Assembly: GCF_050947875.1 (NCBI RefSeq)
Contig: NC_134572.1
Coordinates: 159,175,105-159,239,104, forward strand
Direction: 5' to 3'
Length of the DNA stretch: 64,000 nt
From: Dermacentor variabilis
Taxonomy: Eukaryota > Arthropoda > Arachnida > Ixodida > Ixodidae
Positions 12,196 to 26,300 of this stretch are shown here, piece after piece. The notes under the pieces were generated by a model. The model was not told the origin of the DNA and made no database searches. It saw nothing but the letters and a program-made list of their open reading frames with translations. The translations under genes were made by a program, and so were the position numbers. The stretch's first letter is position 1, and every line of letters starts with the position of its first letter.

Positions 12196-13960
12196 GCCCA
12201 GCCTGTCACGTTTCTGATAGCAGATTTGTTCCGCAAATTTGAATATAATTTTAAATAAGCCAAAAAGAGCGAAAAACAAAATCGAAACCTGACCGACCAA
12301 CCAAGCGAGCACCTTCGTGTGACGTCATGAGCGGGAGGCCAGCGGGGAAGGCGCGCAAGGCATGCCGGTCCCGCCAGCGCGGGGAACGACATCGGTGAAG
12401 AGCAGGCAGGCGCTCAGCTGATTTGATCCCGTGCCCGATCATTGGCACTACATGTCTTCGAGTGAGCGTGTCAGCTGCACCGGCTCTTCGGAGCTGTCCA
12501 ACAATAACAGCTGCAATTCCGACGAATTCCATAGCCATGAATCGCAGTTCACATTCCGCTCGCAACCGCGAGAGCCAGCGCCCTGCTAACACAACACAGT
12601 GAAACACGAAGAAGCACGGTAGCCATAACCACTGTTTTTATATATGCATTTCGCTATTTTAGGCGTCGTACCCCTTCTCAAGGTAGCGTTTCGCGTACTC
12701 CCTGTAAGATGTAGTGGAGCGTTGCTTTCCGAATTTGCATATTGAATTAGGAGTGCACAAGTTCCCCGGAAAAACGCGTCGCTGAGTGTCCAAAACAATG
12801 ACCGGTGAATTTGTTTACATCGGCATGGTACAGCCACTGCTCTTCGTTCGCTTGAATTACTATGCCATCAGCGTATCAGTGATATAAATAATGTCAGAAC
12901 ATAGCAAAACACGTACATCTTGTGCATGTAAGCACTCTCGCCTCACCCTAAGGGGCGCTGGTGTCGACGACCGGACGTCTTCGAAAACGAACCGAAGACC
13001 GTAGTACGCGTTGTTGTTCTGACTACCTATCATTCTTCGTATTCTCTGCACGCAACAATTGTGTTCCGCAAACTAGTGATAGATTGGGATTTTGCGCATA
13101 CATGGTTTAGAGAACGAGTAGTTTTCTCGATGTAACGCCGATGCCAGTATTGACACCGTTGGCAGCTGAACTAGGCAGGTGGCTGTTTGCGCTGCTGTAT
13201 CGAAGGGGCCTCCGCTTGCTGCTCATACGAGGCAAACAGTGCGCTTCGGAAGCTAAATGATGAGTCAGCATCACAATACGTAAAAAGGCACCCGTGTACG
13301 TAGTCGCATTCAATTTAGGGAAGTGTCGGGGGGTGGGGGGGGGGGGGGCGACGGGCAGCCTTCGAGAACGGCAACGTATACCGATGCTGATAGCGCACCA
13401 TTCCGTCACTCTTGGCTGTTTGCATTTGCAGTAAAGAATGTTTTATTTCAAATCCGTACGGTCAAAGCTGAACTACAAAAGCAGTTTTCTTCATCCTAAT
13501 GGCTGTAATTAGCTTCAGGCGGGTCGCTCAGGTCCGCCGGTAGTGGACGCACGAACTCGGCGACCGCTAAGCGTATACCCTCGGCTGAACGCGATCGACA
13601 CGATCTCAGACTGTGAGCCAACAACGCAACACCTCTTGCCACCCATCACTTACCCGTCCACACAGAACGTAACTCCTTGAGGGTGAACCTTCTCACGCCA
13701 AACACTACACATACCTCACGATCGCCGCCTCCTCGACGCTGTCATCTGCCATTAATCCCGGCATTCCGTGCGTATACCGCCCTTTTCGTCATAAAACAAA
13801 CGTGGCCAATAGCCGACAGGCAGGCAAGGCAGATGGTTCGAAGGAATCAACAAACTTCATTTGTAAAATTATGCGCAACTCCTGAAACGGCCTTTTTTTG
13901 TGTCTGTGTGGGGACATGACGGAAGTACGCAAAGGAACGTATGCACCCAGCGAATTTTAT
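12196..13960. other. Interior of the TTAA element, no clear gene
   Basis: A short plus-strand frame at 12452-12589 (45 residues, Ser/Asn-rich, starting MSSSERVSC) could be a small exon of the element's lost gene, but I cannot assign it. A G-run lies at about 13327-13348. Nothing else is supported. Confidence 0.35.
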
Positions 13961-14003
13961 TGATGTCCGTTGACATCGAAAAATCGCCGGAGTTACCCAT
14001 TAA

Positions 14004-14689
14004 GAGTCGCGGGCCACTTCCGTAGGCTGGCCCGACGGGACGGTAGACATGTGATTAGAGGCACTTAAGCACAAGAAGAGCGTATTTACTTACATGTTTA
14101 GTTATCCCCACATTCGGTGGCTTAAGAAGGGGGTGCTCGCAGGAAATCCGGAAGAAAACCAATAGAAGACCGGATAACTCTGCATGTCACAGCGCTATAA
14201 GCGCCAACACTAGGCCACGCGGACGCAGTTCATCCTTGACGCGATGGAACTCATTTCGATGTTTCCGCGAGAAATTTGAAAACGCGGCTAGCTCCCCGAT
14301 GCGGCAGACGAGACGAGAGAGAAGATTGCAATGACGACGCTGGTGTTAATTTAGCAGGAGTAGAACTTAACGAGTGCTTGCACTATGTGTGTATTGTACG
14401 TCTGAGAAAATGTTTTTATTATAGCACATAGAATGTCGTAGAGCACAAATAAAAGAACGAAATATCATTTGTTTTTCTGTATAAATGATTAAATTATCGT
14501 ATCTTTATAAGTTATAACATATCAAGTTGTTATATCGCTTTTTGCTCTAACCGCGCCAGAACTTAAGCGTGTTTCTATAGTTTGTTCCTTTGTGTCGTTC
14601 TTGCTTCCTATGCAACGGTTTTATACAGTTCTCACTCACAGCCTTGCACTTTCCCTCACCATTGCATAAGCCTGCATGCTAGTTTCTTT

Positions 14690-14690
<1 letters not shown>
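14004..14690. other. Gene-free AT-rich stretch
   Basis: No gene seen. AT-rich from 14400 on. Confidence 0.4.

Positions 14691-14727
<37 letters not shown>
14691..14727 (+). repeat. (TTG)n microsatellite
   Basis: About twelve TTG units just upstream of the truncated CR1/L2-like LINE. Confidence 0.95.
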
Positions 14728-14744
14728 CGTCATCTCCATTATTT

Positions 14745-16486
<1,742 letters not shown>

Positions 16487-17984
16487 GGTGACTGAAATGA
16501 TCGTTATTTTTTTCACGTCTCCACGTATGTTCATACATGCATAAACTGATTCATTCATTCATTCATTCATTCATTCATTGGTAAAATGAATCAGAAGCGA
16601 AAATGAAAAATGGCAGAAGGCATCCAAGTTTTTCCATGGGCTAACGATCGAACTGAGATTAATGTGCCGAATGACTTTTTGCCACTCGGCTTAAACCTTA
16701 AAGGAATCTTAAACTTTCCTTTCATGATGCTTGAATAATCACAATGTCGGATGAATTGCTCTCCATGATAAACTGCAGCTTTCTTTTTGCCATTCTTTCT
16801 CTTTTGCTCGTCTAGTATTGTTCAGTTTGTTTCCCTTGTACGCGACCTGTAAATGATTTTTTTTTTTGTAGCGTCGTCTACAGCTTGTCAGCTTCTGCTC
16901 TAATTTAACATTGCGTTTCACGCATTTCATAGAATTGCAAAGCTGGATTTTATCAAACATAACTCTTAAATAACTGTCCCTCGACTGTTAAAGGAGGGCA
17001 TAAAGAAACTTTTGACTTTTTCCTTTAAGATCCAAACCATCTAAACTCTATGAAAAAAATACTGGTGAGCATAAGAGTGCCCTAAATAATCTACTCCACT
17101 GCTAATTACTATTAACTAGTTTAGATCTTAGTACCCAAAAGATGCATACGTCATGACGTCATGAAACGCCGGCGCGCTCCATTCCTGCGACTATTACGTT
17201 CCAGACGGGAGCGAAGAAAGGCGAGCAGAACCAACAGCACCTATAGTAGGATACTACTTTTAAAAAAGCAGTTTGCAACAAGGGAACACGGACCACGCGG
17301 GGTTGTGTTACTCCGCCAGCCAATCACAGACGCAAATAAAATCGTCGTCTTGCGATTTCTTCAACACGGCGTCATACTTCATACGTCCGGAGTGTCTGCT
17401 GTTCTTAAAGAACCCTTTCATCGGCGTAAGCGATGAGGTTTGCAACGAACATCGACAAAGTGTATGGAGTCTGAGCATTTCACTCTTCAAATGTCCGCGG
17501 TACAGTTCATTTCGATGCTAAGTCCGCCTTACTCATGAAACTTCTCTGCCAACTGAAATGAAACTTGACAATAAATAGTTGCAACGAAGCAAGGCAGTAT
17601 TTTCGTCGTTCTTGCAGTTCCTTACTTTCGACCCTAGAGCCAGGTCTCTTCGTTTTGATCATGCGTGCTGTATTAGCCGTTCGGAATGATTTTTTTAGCG
17701 ACATGTGCTACTGATCGAGTACTCAACCTAAATTCTATTGAACCCGTGACCTCATCGCATCGTAAAATCTGTACCGTGAAGGTCAGTCTACATACGTTTC
17801 ATTGTAGTTTTTCGTGGTTGGACAGGACCACTGAAGAACCACTGTCGGCTTGCCGGCGTGGTTTCCGAACTGGCCGCTGACGTTACGGGCGTCCTTTTGA
17901 GATAGCGAAATTGTCAAACGTTATCCAAAGGCGCATAATTTTTCAGCTCGGTTTCATGATTTCTTGGCGCTGTGCAACGGCGAT
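16487..17984. other. Gene-free stretch
   Basis: An (ATTC)n run lies at 16550-16579. A CATGACGTCATG palindrome, containing the CRE-type word TGACGTCA, lies at 17151-17162, with a preceding ACGTCA. No gene seen. Confidence 0.4.
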
Positions 17985-18180
17985 CGCTGTCGTTGCGGGC
18001 CGGCTCGGGTGCTAAGTCCGAGGATGGGGTTCAATCTCATGGGCACGGCGGCCGCGTTTAATTAAATGATGTCGAAGCGCAAGGCACCTGTATACTGTGC
18101 GACGTCAGTGCGCGTTGAAAAACTCCAGGAGATGTAAATTATTCCACAGCCCTCCACTGAGCCGTCCCTCATTACCAACG
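17985..18180 (+). mobile_element. Worn Ruka-like tRNA SINE
   Basis: A B-box-like GGGTTCAATCTC at about 18028 is followed by GGCACGGCGGCCGC and then by an interrupted version of the Ruka body: AATG...CGAAG, GTGCGCGTTGAA(A)AACTCCAGG, and CCCTCCACTGAGCCGTCCCTCAT. The intact copies at 57297 and 61795 show the same parts in the same order. Divergence is high, so this is an old copy. Confidence 0.6.
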
Positions 18181-20025
18181 TGTCGCTTTCGCCACATATC
18201 CAATGTCACCACAAAGTCGCGAGCTGTGTTTGACAATTTGAGGGCGCGGTGCAGTTATGTTATGCCTAAATAAATTTTCTTTGTACAGCCTTGAGCAGAA
18301 TAATCCTAATACGTGCGTGATCACCTTAATTGCGCAGGTCAAATGTGTCATGCACTTTTGTAGTACAGAGCAAGCAATCGGTTTCGGTAACGATGAACAT
18401 CAGATGGTGGAGAATTCGTTTCAAATGTCTTGGGTGCATGTCTGATTCATTCACTAGCCAAGCGTTGCCTTATATTAAGCTCATACATGATCTTACTGCA
18501 ACTGGTAATGCAGCTAAAAAGCTGTGCACTGCATGTCTCATAGCCCATGTGCAGCTTTCAGAGGTTAAACATCACACGCCATAGCATGCATATTAGTATG
18601 CGCAGACGTTCATAGTACCCGCAAGTGTCAAAGGAGTCAATGTCAAATGTCCTTGATTAGAAAATACCATGAACAGAAAGCTGCAAACATAATTTGTGGC
18701 CGTTTGTACTGCTGCACATTCAAAAATCGAGCTGCCTGTGATAAGACATTTGCAAAGTTTTTGTGCCCACGAGAGCTGCTTGGTTGAGGTGCATTGGGCC
18801 CTTGGATGGTATAAACAGACAATATTTAATCCATCAGATAATCTTACAAAATTAATTTATGCGAAGAACCATTATATAGCAGTCCACGAGGCAGTGTTGC
18901 TGGGTCAGCTTTACACTGTTGTTCGTGTTAACTTAGTGTTGTGGCGAGACATCTTTGAGACAAAGACGAGTAGGCGGACCTTGTGTTTATTTTTCCATTA
19001 AAAGAACATATGGTCTTAGGCCCGGGTGAACAGACCCAATGCTCTGTGGCTTCAGCGTGACAAAAGAGCATGCATAAGATTAGGACAACATACAACTATG
19101 AACCAGATGTACATACATACATCTGTTCCAAAACATTTACATCTCCATCCCTCCGTCAGGTGTTAACTTGATAATTCATGATTGGGGCCCATTGGGAGTG
19201 TTCACGAAGAGATATAAAACATGCCTGAGGACTACGGTTGAGTATCGTCCAAGGGGCAGACTGCGGAGAGACGATTGTGGATGCACTGATCCATACAAAG
19301 TGCAACTTCATGTCGAGACAACACATGAAGTTACAGCACTTCTTGCATTGCCACGAAAGGCGAAATCCTGACTGAATGAAATAAACTTGCTGCTCACTGT
19401 CAATATCCACTGTTCAGAGAGGTGGAAAGAAAAGTATAAAAAATATGTCATTTTTCACTATAATTTAATCCACCGTAATGGAGATAGAACACATTTGAGA
19501 CTGGTCGTATGACGACCGTATTGATTTTTACTCTGCGCTTGATCCGAGAAAATGCATTTGTTGACGTTGAACCACTTCCACCTATTGTATATATTGACTA
19601 AAGTACTGACTTCAGTTTTTCACATACTGGCGGAAACTGATGCCGCACAAGCAATGCTTTCTGCTTTTGTGTTGAACTGTGCAATTATAATTATGACCAA
19701 TTGTGATGGCACAATTATGATACAACCATAAAAGCAAATTATTGAACAACCGTAACCTTTGCAAAATAATCATGAGGTGGGAAGAATGGAGCAACCTTGG
19801 AACCTACCGAAAAGAAGAAACGGGTCGCGTAGCACCTGCGTATGTGGACAAACAGATGACCCACTGCCATGGGAGTTCATAGCATCAACAGTTACTACTT
19901 GTCCAGGACCACTGAAACCATGTAGTGAAAATTATACCCACAGGAAAATATTTACAAGCAGCTGAGTGAGAACAGAAGCTACTGAAGGAAGTCTGCATAA
20001 GCATTGTATGCTACGTAGAAATCAA
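18181..20025. other. Stretch without a supported gene
   Basis: AT-rich. A 67-codon plus-strand frame at 19168-19371 ends just before an AATAAA (19379), which would suit a last exon, but its residues match no family I know. Another frame at 18696-19001 is equally unassigned. Confidence 0.35.
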
Positions 20026-20960
20026 AAAGTTCATTTACGTACGTTATTGAAAAAAAGCCCATAAGTAATACGTCTTTTAAGACACTTCAAATTCATTTGG
20101 AGTGTCTTGCTTTCCAAAACAGATCTTAACAGTATTTTCAGCTACTATATACCGGGAAAAAAACACTATGCATTTTACAAACAGCACTCATATGGCGAAA
20201 TCCTTCGTTGGGCTTTATGAAACGTTTGAAAACAGTGCGACTTTGCAGAGGAGAAAGCCGGCACAAACGTTAGTTACAAGTTGCTCACATTTGACCGTTG
20301 AACAGTTCACAACAGAATCACCTGATAAAGTCGAATACTATGGCGCTAGGCGCCTTTGGTCAAAGAGCCGTATTACACACATAAGTTTTATTTCATTTCA
20401 CAGCATAGAAGCCGAGCACCAGGCCAGGGGAAGGCGTGTACCCATTGCATCACCGATAGGTACCCGGTGGTACTGGGGATATAACCGCATACCTTCATCA
20501 TGCGAAGTGGCTGCTTAAACAACTAGGCCGGAGCTGTGGTAACAGGACCTGCTGAACACTTTGTAATATTCTGAGTGAAAGCATGCTCTGTACAATTCAG
20601 TGACAAGTAACTTGAGTACGAATAATGTACCCTTTCACAGACTTTTATATGTGAAAGGGACCTGGATGGATCAAAAAGTTCATTTACATGCATTCGCAAA
20701 AAAAATTCCCACAGGCAATACATCCCGTATGGCACTTCAAATTCATTTGTAATGCTTTCTTAGAGAATACAGTACTTCGCAGTAGTATTCAACTACTGTA
20801 TACATCGAAGTGTACTCATGTTCAGACCTCCCCACTGACTGGCTCACAACAAAAACTACTGAGCACTTTGTAGTCTTTCGAGTGAAAACATCTTTTGGAC
20901 ATTTCATTGACAAGTAACGTGAGTACGAGTAATGTACCCTTTCGCATACCTTTACATTTT
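20026..20960 (+). repeat. Diverged tandem duplication interrupted by a SINE
   Basis: Words recur in the same order in two blocks. AAAGTTCATTTAC, then CACTTCAAATTCATTTG, occur at 20027/20085 and again at 20672/20735. Later words (GAACACTTTGTAATATTCTGAGTGAAA, then GACAAGTAACTTGAGTACGAATAATGTACCCTTTC) at 20553-20638 recur at 20858-20942. The first block is split by a tRNA-headed SINE (about 20368-20532). The repeat unit, without the SINE, is roughly 300-470 bp. Confidence 0.6.
20368..20532 (-). mobile_element. tRNA-derived SINE
   Basis: On the minus strand there is an A-box-like GCCTAGTTGTTTAAGCAG, an anticodon-arm-like CACTTCGCATGATGAAGG, a damaged B box (GGTTATATCCC), then CAGTACCACCGGGTACC and an A-rich 3' end with AATAAAACTTATGTG. 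The layout is that of a tRNA-headed SINE unlike Ruka in its body. It interrupts a duplicated unit. Confidence 0.6.
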
Positions 20961-21070
20961 ATACACTACAATTTCTCGAAAAAAAAAAACATTCTTTGGC
21001 CAACTTTTATATAACGCGTACATTTTATAAAAAAAGATAATTCCTTACAATGGCATTATACAGCACTTTT
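20961..21070. other. AT-rich spacer
   Basis: No feature recognised. Confidence 0.3.
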
Positions 21071-22263
21071 CTAATTCAAGAAGATATGGGAATTCATAAA
21101 GCATTTTTCAGAAATGGAGGAAACAACTATTTTTGTAATCCTTGAACCAGTTTTGCGGGCAATGGTTCCGTTCCGTCTTCTGGATATGATTGACACTGAG
21201 TTAACGTCCTCGGCAAGATCACTGTGAGTGCCTCGGTAAGGAGCTCTTTGGTTCCAGAGATGATCGCAGTAGCCTGGTCTCACTAATACAGAACATTGCA
21301 CATCACTGAATAGAGGCACACTGTGCCCTCCAACAATTGCATCACTCACAGCACCGAAGAGTGGCCGAAGGGGTGCCTCTGACGTCACAGTGTGCATCTA
21401 TGGAGGCGAATATGCGTGACACTTTCTGGACAACATTGCGAGGCGAGTTTGTGCCTTCAGGAGTCTCCAACATGATTCTTGATGCGTAAGTAGGCTCAAG
21501 AGGTGGCATCAGTGGAGCCGTGTTTCGTATTGCCTTGCAGGTCGAGGAGGAGATCGCAGGCCACGTGACGACTTGACTGTCTTATCAGCCCAGGGATTGC
21601 CCACTGTGTGGCCAGCAGTGACCCACGTTTCATCAATATAGGATTTTCCACCCTTCTTCTCTGTACCGAATAATCTCGTAAATATATTTGTGTTCCCCAC
21701 CGCAACAAGTCTTCGCACTCGATGGGCAAGGAGTTCCACGTTTCTTGCTCTTGAAGCCGATGTCCAAGAGGAAGCGGCGGATGGTCCATGGCTGAAGGGT
21801 CGGCAGATCTTCTGTGCTCGCGGATGCTAATCCTGCAGCACTGTTGGGGTCTCGTTGCGGTGGAAAATGCCGTGAACTATTTCTTAGTGCGGTCAGTGTG
21901 AAGCTGTCATAAGTATGTAGGCGCCTCTTACAGTCTTCACTTCTTGGCCATTTCCCTGGATGCGTCCGTAGTTCTCCGTCCATGTTTTCGGACGTGCCAA
22001 AAATTTTGCGTAAGCAAACACCGGTTAGTTCGCTCACCCTCTCGCAGATCTGCGTGATCGCAACATTCGGTTGCTCTTGTCGTAGCCTCATATACACGTT
22101 CAGCAAGATTTCCTGAATGCCACTGGAGAGGTCATTCCCACGGCTGTTTCTTCTGAACATGCCGTCGGAGTAGCCTGGCACGCCTGAGGCGCACCTGATG
22201 ACGGCGCAGTGGATGAGGGTGAGCTTGATGAAGCAGGAACGGCAGATGCCTAATCGTGCTGAT
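21071..22263 (-). pseudogene. IS630/mariner-type DDE transposase remnant, main part
   Basis: Reading the minus strand from 22263 down: a Ser/Pro-rich lead-in, a helix-turn-helix-like region (IQEILLNVYMRLRQ...VAITQICERVSELTGV), then YDSFTLTALR, and a winged-helix-like WTIRRFLLDIGFKSKKR. Next come YIYEIIRYREEG and, after a frameshift near 21640, YIDETWVTAGHT with the first catalytic Asp of the DDE fold. This succession is characteristic of the tick IS630/Tc1-mariner-like transposases. Downstream the frame decays through stops to about 21071 and the second and third acidic residues are not identifiable. The 5' end was cut off by the gypsy element: the first codons lie beyond it, at 35156-35191 on the minus strand. 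It is a dead copy. Confidence 0.7.
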
Positions 22264-23003
22264 TGTTGCGTTTCGCCTGCGACACGTGGTTTTGCCGGCG
22301 CGACTGCGGCGGGGCGGCAGACATTTTGGCCCGATCGTCGTCGCCGCAACACTCATCGGCAGGTGTTTCCAGGCGCGACTGCGGCGATGCGACCGCAAAA
22401 GATCACCCTCTCATTCCAGTCATTGTGCCCGAAACAGGCGATGCCAAAGCAGGGACCATCCTCTCATTCCAGTCATTGTGCCCGAAACAGGCGATGCCAA
22501 AGCAGGGACCATCCTCTCATTACAGTCATTGTGCCCGACCGGCAGCGCTACAACAGGGTGCTACGAGATCGTGCTCGACAGGGTGCTACGAGATCGTGCT
22601 CGTCATAGTGCTACGGCATCGCTACGACAGTGTGCGTCACCATTAGCCCATTGTACATTCACGTGCTCGTCTTTTGAGGGGTTCCTTCTTGCCCTCAACT
22701 GCGAGAGTATAAAAACAGCTGCCCCCGGACGCCAAAAAGGAGGGCTCCGATTTCTTCTGTTGAGTGAAGTGCTCTCCCGTCTCTCTACTTCGGTCAACCT
22801 GACCGCCAACTCTTTGCGATGTTAAAATAAACAAGTTGTTTTGTTGTTACCAGTCGACTCATGCTTTGCCGGGACCTTCGGATGCTTCCAGTTGTACCCC
22901 AGGCCGCCAGGCCAACGCTACCCTTGGGGCTTGCGACCCAGGTACAACCACGGGCGTCAGCGCCGAGTTCCCAACAGATCGTACCAGCAGTCCGATCCAA
23001 ACA
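22264..23003 (+). repeat. 5' LTR (740 bp)
   Basis: TG...CA ends. U3 carries two full copies of a 53-bp unit (22409-22461, 22462-22514) and a partial third, which may be enhancer repeats. A TATA box (TATAAAAA) lies at 22708-22715 and a polyadenylation-type AATAAA at 22826-22831. It is identical to the 3' LTR except for one A/G difference near 22614 and one fewer 53-bp unit. Confidence 0.93.
22708..22715 (+). promoter_or_regulatory. TATA box of the 5' LTR
   Basis: TATAAAAA in the LTR, about 110 bp upstream of the AATAAA. It would drive transcription of the genomic RNA. The equivalent in the 3' LTR is 34860-34867. Confidence 0.75.
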
Positions 23004-23005
23004 TC

Positions 23006-23024
23006 TGGTGGCAGCGGTGGGATC
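23006..23024 (+). other. Primer binding site, tRNA-Leu-like
   Basis: TGGTGGCAGCGGTGGGATC starts two bases after the LTR end. Its complement ends in CCA and matches, apart from the last bases, the 3' end of a eukaryotic tRNA-Leu of the AAG type (…CCCACCGCTGCCA plus CCA). The match is from knowledge of tRNA-Leu; no tRNA gene in this window was available for comparison. Confidence 0.8.
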
Positions 23025-23356
23025 GCCTCCGACTTCAAACAACTGTCTGCCAGCGGTGAGATCGCGACAACGGAGGCCAGCAGCAAAGAGATGCAGTTGA
23101 CTGTATGCTGAGCAGCTCAACGACGATCCGGGAGCAGTGCAACGAGCCCTGTGTGACGACTGGTTGCCTGCAGCGGAACGACTGCGCGGAATTCCTGCCT
23201 GCGAGGTTTGGTGAGTGCGGGACTTTCTTCTTCTGAGCTTTGCCAGGCTTTTGTTAGTGTCAGAAACAGAGCTGGTAATTGTGGTTGTCGTTGCTGCCGG
23301 GTTAGTTTGCGGCAAGACAATAGTAAGCAGTAGAGAAAGCAGCATTCAGAGCAGCC

Positions 23357-26300
23357 ATGGATTTGAAGTCGTTGCGCAAACCGAAATTGTTGGAGCTTGC
23401 AAGAGAGTTGGGTCTGGATGTCTCAGACAAACTAAGAAAACCAGAACTGATAAAGGCTATTCTTGAGTTAGAGGCTGAGGATGACGAGCTGTCGGAATGC
23501 CTTGAGACCATTGAAGAGAGAGAGACTGCAAAAAGACAGGAGCGCGAACTTAAAGAGCAAAAAGAAAAAGAAGAGCGCGAACGTAAAGAACAGAAAGAGC
23601 GAGAGCAACAAGAGAAAAAAGAAGAGCGTGACCGTCAACACGCTTTGGAAATGAAGCGTCTCGAGATAGAGGTGGAACGCGCTCGTAATGGAAGTCAGGC
23701 ACACGGTGCAGGAGAACGAGTATTGTTCAAAATGACTGACCTGATGCGGCCGTTTAAGCTTGGAGAGGACATTGGTTTGTTCCTGGTTAACTTTGAGCGA
23801 ACGTGCGAGAAGCAGGGGTTCTCTCGGGAAACGTGGCCACAGCGCTTGCTCACTTTGTTACCCGGCGAGGCGGCCGACGTAGTCGCTCGCTTGGATAGAG
23901 AGGAAGCAGAGGATTTCGACAAAGTAAAATCGAGTCTGCTAAAAAAGTACCGGCTGTCTGCGGAGGCGTTCCGTCGGAAGTTTCGGGAAAATGAGAAAGG
24001 AAAAAGTGAGTCATATACAGAGTTTGCGTATAGGCTTATGTCGAACATGCAGGAGTGGCTCAAAGAAGAGAAAGCGTTTGGTGACCACGATAAAGTTCTG
24101 CAGTGTTTCGGGCTAGAACAGTTTTATAGTCGGTTACCGGAGAACGTGCGATACTGGGTCTTGGATAGGCCAGACGTTTGTACGGTGGCTAAAGCCGCTG
24201 AGCTAGCCGAGGAGTTTGTGACGCGTCGGGCTCGCGGAGCTAAGGACGGTCAAAAGGGTGAATTTGGCTCGAAGTTTGAGAGGCCGAAGTTCACACCCAT
24301 GAGAGCAAAGGGGAACACGCGTAGTGCGGATGCGAGTGAAAGCAGTCCGACCAGACGTAAAGAGACGGCGGCAGCCAAACGCAGAAAGCGGTTCGAGATG
24401 AGGCGAGCGGGCGTTTGTTATACGTGCCAGAAGCCGGGTCACTTTTCGGCGCAGTGTCCGGAAACAACACCAAAAGTTGTTTTTTTTTCAATAGGCAGCA
24501 CTGACGAGAACATGAAGCTTCTCGAGCCTTACATGCGAGACCTCCTCGTGAACGGGAAAGAGTGCCGAGTGCTTCGCGATTCCGCAGCAACGATGGATGT
24601 AGTTCACCCGTCTTATGTAGAACCCCATATGTTCACGGGCGAGTGCGCGTGGATCAAGCAAGCCGTGGAAGCTCATAGCGTGTGTCTGCCGGTAGCAAAA
24701 GTGCTTATTGAAGGACCTTTCGGAGCGCTTGAGACGGAGGCGGCAGTGTCATCTATGCTGCCCCCCCAGTACCCGTACCTATTTTCAAACAGGTCCGATC
24801 ACCTCCTGCGCGAGAAGGGGCTTTTGTTTGGTGAAGCTAGTGTTCAGGCCTTAACCAGATCGAAGGTTCGGGAGCTCGCTGCAAAGGCGGTAGTTGCGGG
24901 GCCGACGTTATCAAACAACGAAAAAGGGTCAGAGGCGCAGCAAGCTGATATTCAGAGCACGCCCGAACTGAATAAAATTGAGTCTGTAGCGTTGAAGGCG
25001 CCAGATACTGGAGAGGAAAATCCCGATTCGGGAAAGTTAGAAGAGCTATCTACTGATTTGCTCATCGCGCCTACGTCAGACGGACTTGATAGGTTGCTAA
25101 AAGTCAGCCGGTCGGCTTTGATAGCCGAGCAAAAAAAGGATGGCAGCCTGGAAAACGTGCGCTGCAATGTCAAAGAAGGTATCGCCAGGAAAACTGCGCG
25201 TTTTGTGGAAAGAGGTGGAGTCCTGTACCGGAAGTATCTAGACCGAAGAGGAGTGGAGTTCGATCAGCTGATCGTGCCTCAATGCTATCGTCAGGATCTG
25301 TTGCGCTTGTCGCATGGGGGTTCGTGGTCCGGACACCTAGGAGTTAAGAAAACTAAGGACCGTCTCTTGCAAGAGTACTATTGGCCAGGGTGTTTTCGGG
25401 ACGCAGACCATTTCGTGAGGACATGTGACACTTGTCAGCGGGTGGGCAAACCAGGGGACAAATCGAGGGCGCCGTTGAAATTGGTACCTATCATTACGGA
25501 GCCTTTTAGACGGCTCGTTATTGATACTGTGGGACCTCTGCCGGTAACAGCCACGGGGTACAGACACATTTTGACTGTGATCTGCCCAGCGACAAAGTTC
25601 CCTGAAGCAGTGCCGCTTAAAGAACTCAGCTCAGTTGAGATAGTTAATGCACTACTGTCCATATTTGCGCGAGTTGGTTTTCCTGCGGAAATCCAATCAG
25701 ATCAGGGCACAGTGTTTACTAGCGCTTTGACGACAACTTTTCTCGAAAGGTGTGGGGTAAAGCTGTTACACAGCTCAGTGTACCACCCACAGTCGAATTC
25801 CGTTGAGAAGCTCCACTCCGTCATGAAGCGCGTGTTGAGAGCGTTGTGTTTTGAACATCGAACTGACTGGGAGCTGTGTCTGCCTGGGGTGATGTTTGCT
25901 TTAAGGACCGCGCCGCATGCGGCTACGGGGTTTTCGCCAGCTGAACTGGTGTACGGTCGCTCGCTTCGATCTCCGCTTCGCATGCTTCGAGAATCGTGGG
26001 AAGGTAGGGGCGACGACCCAGTCGTGGTGGAGTACGTGCTTAAGCTCCTCGAACGCTTAAGAAGGGCACAGGAGTTGTCAGGTGAAGCAATGACAAAGGC
26101 CCAGCAGAGGGCCAAGGTTTATTATGATCGGACAGCCAGGGCCCGTCGTTTTGAGGTTGGCGATGAGGTCATGATATTGCGCACATCGCTAAACAACAAA
26201 CTAGACGTGCAGTGGGAGGGCCCAGCACGAATTGTTCAGAAACTGTCGGACGTTAACTACGTGGTAAGTCTGCCAGGAAAGCGGAAAGCACAGCAAGTTT

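Larger units (their letters stand above)
11015..13999. mobile_element. TTAA-flanked TIR element carrying a LINE fragment
   Basis: TTAA at 11011-11014 and at 14000-14003 flank inverted ends. The left end reads AGGGCTACTCCGGCGATTTT. The right end, on the minus strand, reads TGGGTAACTCCGGCGATTTT. TTAA duplication with a purine-GGG terminus is shared by Kolobok and piggyBac-type elements. No transposase frame is recognised, so it is non-autonomous. A LINE fragment (about 11045-12195) has inserted close behind the left end, leaving about 1.8 kb of original interior. Confidence 0.6.

Noticed and set aside
22198..22825. Frames of 130-190 codons in the 5' LTR, repeated at 34195-34977
   Set aside because: They lie in LTR sequence and reflect the 53-bp repeats; LTRs of this type are non-coding.
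23211..23260. Possible splice donor (GTGAGT) in the gypsy leader
   Set aside because: The only convincing acceptor-like site is too close (about 36 nt) and no second product is needed.
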